From Christensenella sp. UBA1252 (lineage in GTDB: Bacteria; Bacillota; Clostridia; Christensenellales; CAG-1252), in contig DBVY01000011.1 in the NCBI GenBank assembly GCA_002308575.1, forward strand, positions 14,628 to 20,558: a stretch of DNA of 5,931 nt, given 5' to 3'. The translations under genes and the position numbers were made by a program. This document shows positions 5,745 through 5,931 of the stretch, piece after piece. Numbering within the stretch: position 1 is the stretch's first letter; the number at the start of each line of letters is the position of its first letter. Below the pieces are notes generated by a model. That model was not told where the DNA came from and did no database searches. It saw nothing but the letters and a program-made list of their open reading frames with translations.

Positions 5745-5902
5745 ACAAAGCCGCGGTTCCACCTTATTTGAGCGAATGATCGCTCCCCTTTCCGTATTCG
5801 TGTGTATCAGGTAGCGGTGGTACCAAAAGGCGGCAAATGCTTCGCTCTCAGCAAACTGCGAAACTCTCTGGGATTTGCTTATGCCTTTGACGTGTCCGCC
5901 AC
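5708..5902 (-). promoter_or_regulatory. T-box riboswitch (threonine) leader of thrS
   Basis: T-box leaders sense uncharged tRNA and allow read-through into a synthetase gene. The hallmark AAGGTGGAACCGCG lies at 5765-5752. Stem I can be folded as GTGGCGG (5902-5896) with CCGCTAC (5817-5811), AAAGGC (5888-5883) with GCCTTT (5831-5826), GCAAAT (5878-5873) with ATTTGC (5838-5833), and GTTTCGC (5864-5858) with GCGAAGC (5845-5839). The 3' side of the internal loop reads TGGTACCA (5825-5818), placing ACC, a threonine codon, followed by A in the specifier position. Stem III is GAGCGA/TCGCTC (5785-5770). The antiterminator pairs ATAAGG (5767-5762) with CCTTAT (5741-5736). A typical Stem II region is not apparent. 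The T-box call is secure; the Stem I fold is hand-drawn. Confidence 0.92.
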
Positions 5903-5906
5903 GGCT

Positions 5907-5931
5907 TGGTGCCGAAGGCGGGACTCGAACC
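5907..5931 (-). tRNA. 3' end of a tRNA gene, truncated by the window edge
   Basis: The minus strand shows the last 25 nt of a tRNA: two G residues of the T-stem 5' arm, the T-loop TTCGAGT, the T-stem 3' arm CCCGC, the acceptor 3' strand CTTCGGC, discriminator A and an encoded CCA (5909-5907). The acceptor partner should be GCCGAAG and the T-stem partner GCGGG, both outside the window. The anticodon is not visible, so the isotype is unknown; a GC start with discriminator A fits leucine or threonine tRNAs among others. It ends just 4 nt before T-box Stem I. Confidence 0.9.

Noticed and set aside
3824..5779. A 651-codon open frame on the plus strand, opposite thrS
   Set aside because: It is the complement of a certain gene, has an Arg/His/Phe/Asp-rich translation with no recognisable domain, no convincing ribosome binding site, and is explained by the codon bias of thrS.
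5811..5824. GCGGTGGTACC on the plus strand resembling a second T-box motif
   Set aside because: It is the complement of the specifier loop and Stem I base of the minus-strand leader, and no plus-strand antiterminator, terminator or gene follows it.

Overview
The window reads as an ordinary chromosomal segment of a Gram-positive bacterium, most likely a Clostridia-like Firmicute. This rests on three things: a T-box leader ahead of thrS, an attenuator-type leader ahead of infC-rpmI-rplT, and strong GGAGG ribosome binding sites before most genes. GC content is near 50% by eye. Every supported gene is on the minus strand, so transcription runs from the right edge to the left. Long open frames on the plus strand (e.g. 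3824-5779, 153-1052, 922-1734) are complements of the real genes.

In transcription order: the 3' end of a tRNA gene (5907-5931, cut by the window edge) is followed after only a few bases by a compact T-box leader (about 5708-5902) with a candidate threonine specifier ACC. The leader precedes thrS, threonyl-tRNA synthetase (3737-5671). A sigma-A type promoter (3697-3725) just after the thrS stop starts a leader of about 107 nt that ends in a terminator hairpin. This is most likely the Firmicute L20-type attenuator. It precedes infC (IF3, apparently starting on AUU), rpmI (L35) and rplT (L20). A strong terminator (2457-2487) closes that operon.

Only 14 nt past the terminator begins a SpoU/TrmH-family RNA methyltransferase gene (1688-2443). 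It is followed closely by yebC (931-1671) and, with one base between stop and start, by proA (1-929, gamma-glutamyl phosphate reductase, cut by the left edge). The left three genes probably form one transcription unit, fed by read-through or by an internal promoter.

The theme is translation: tRNA charging, initiation, two large-subunit proteins, RNA methylation and a YebC-type translation factor, with a proline biosynthesis gene attached. I see no mobile element, CRISPR array, toxin or defence gene, and no evidence of an undescribed system. The points worth a second look are regulatory: the tRNA/T-box junction, the AUU start and attenuator of infC, the terminator pressed against the methyltransferase start, an AT-rich extended -10 element inside that gene, and the yebC-proA coupling. 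No gene-free stretch exceeds 300 bases.
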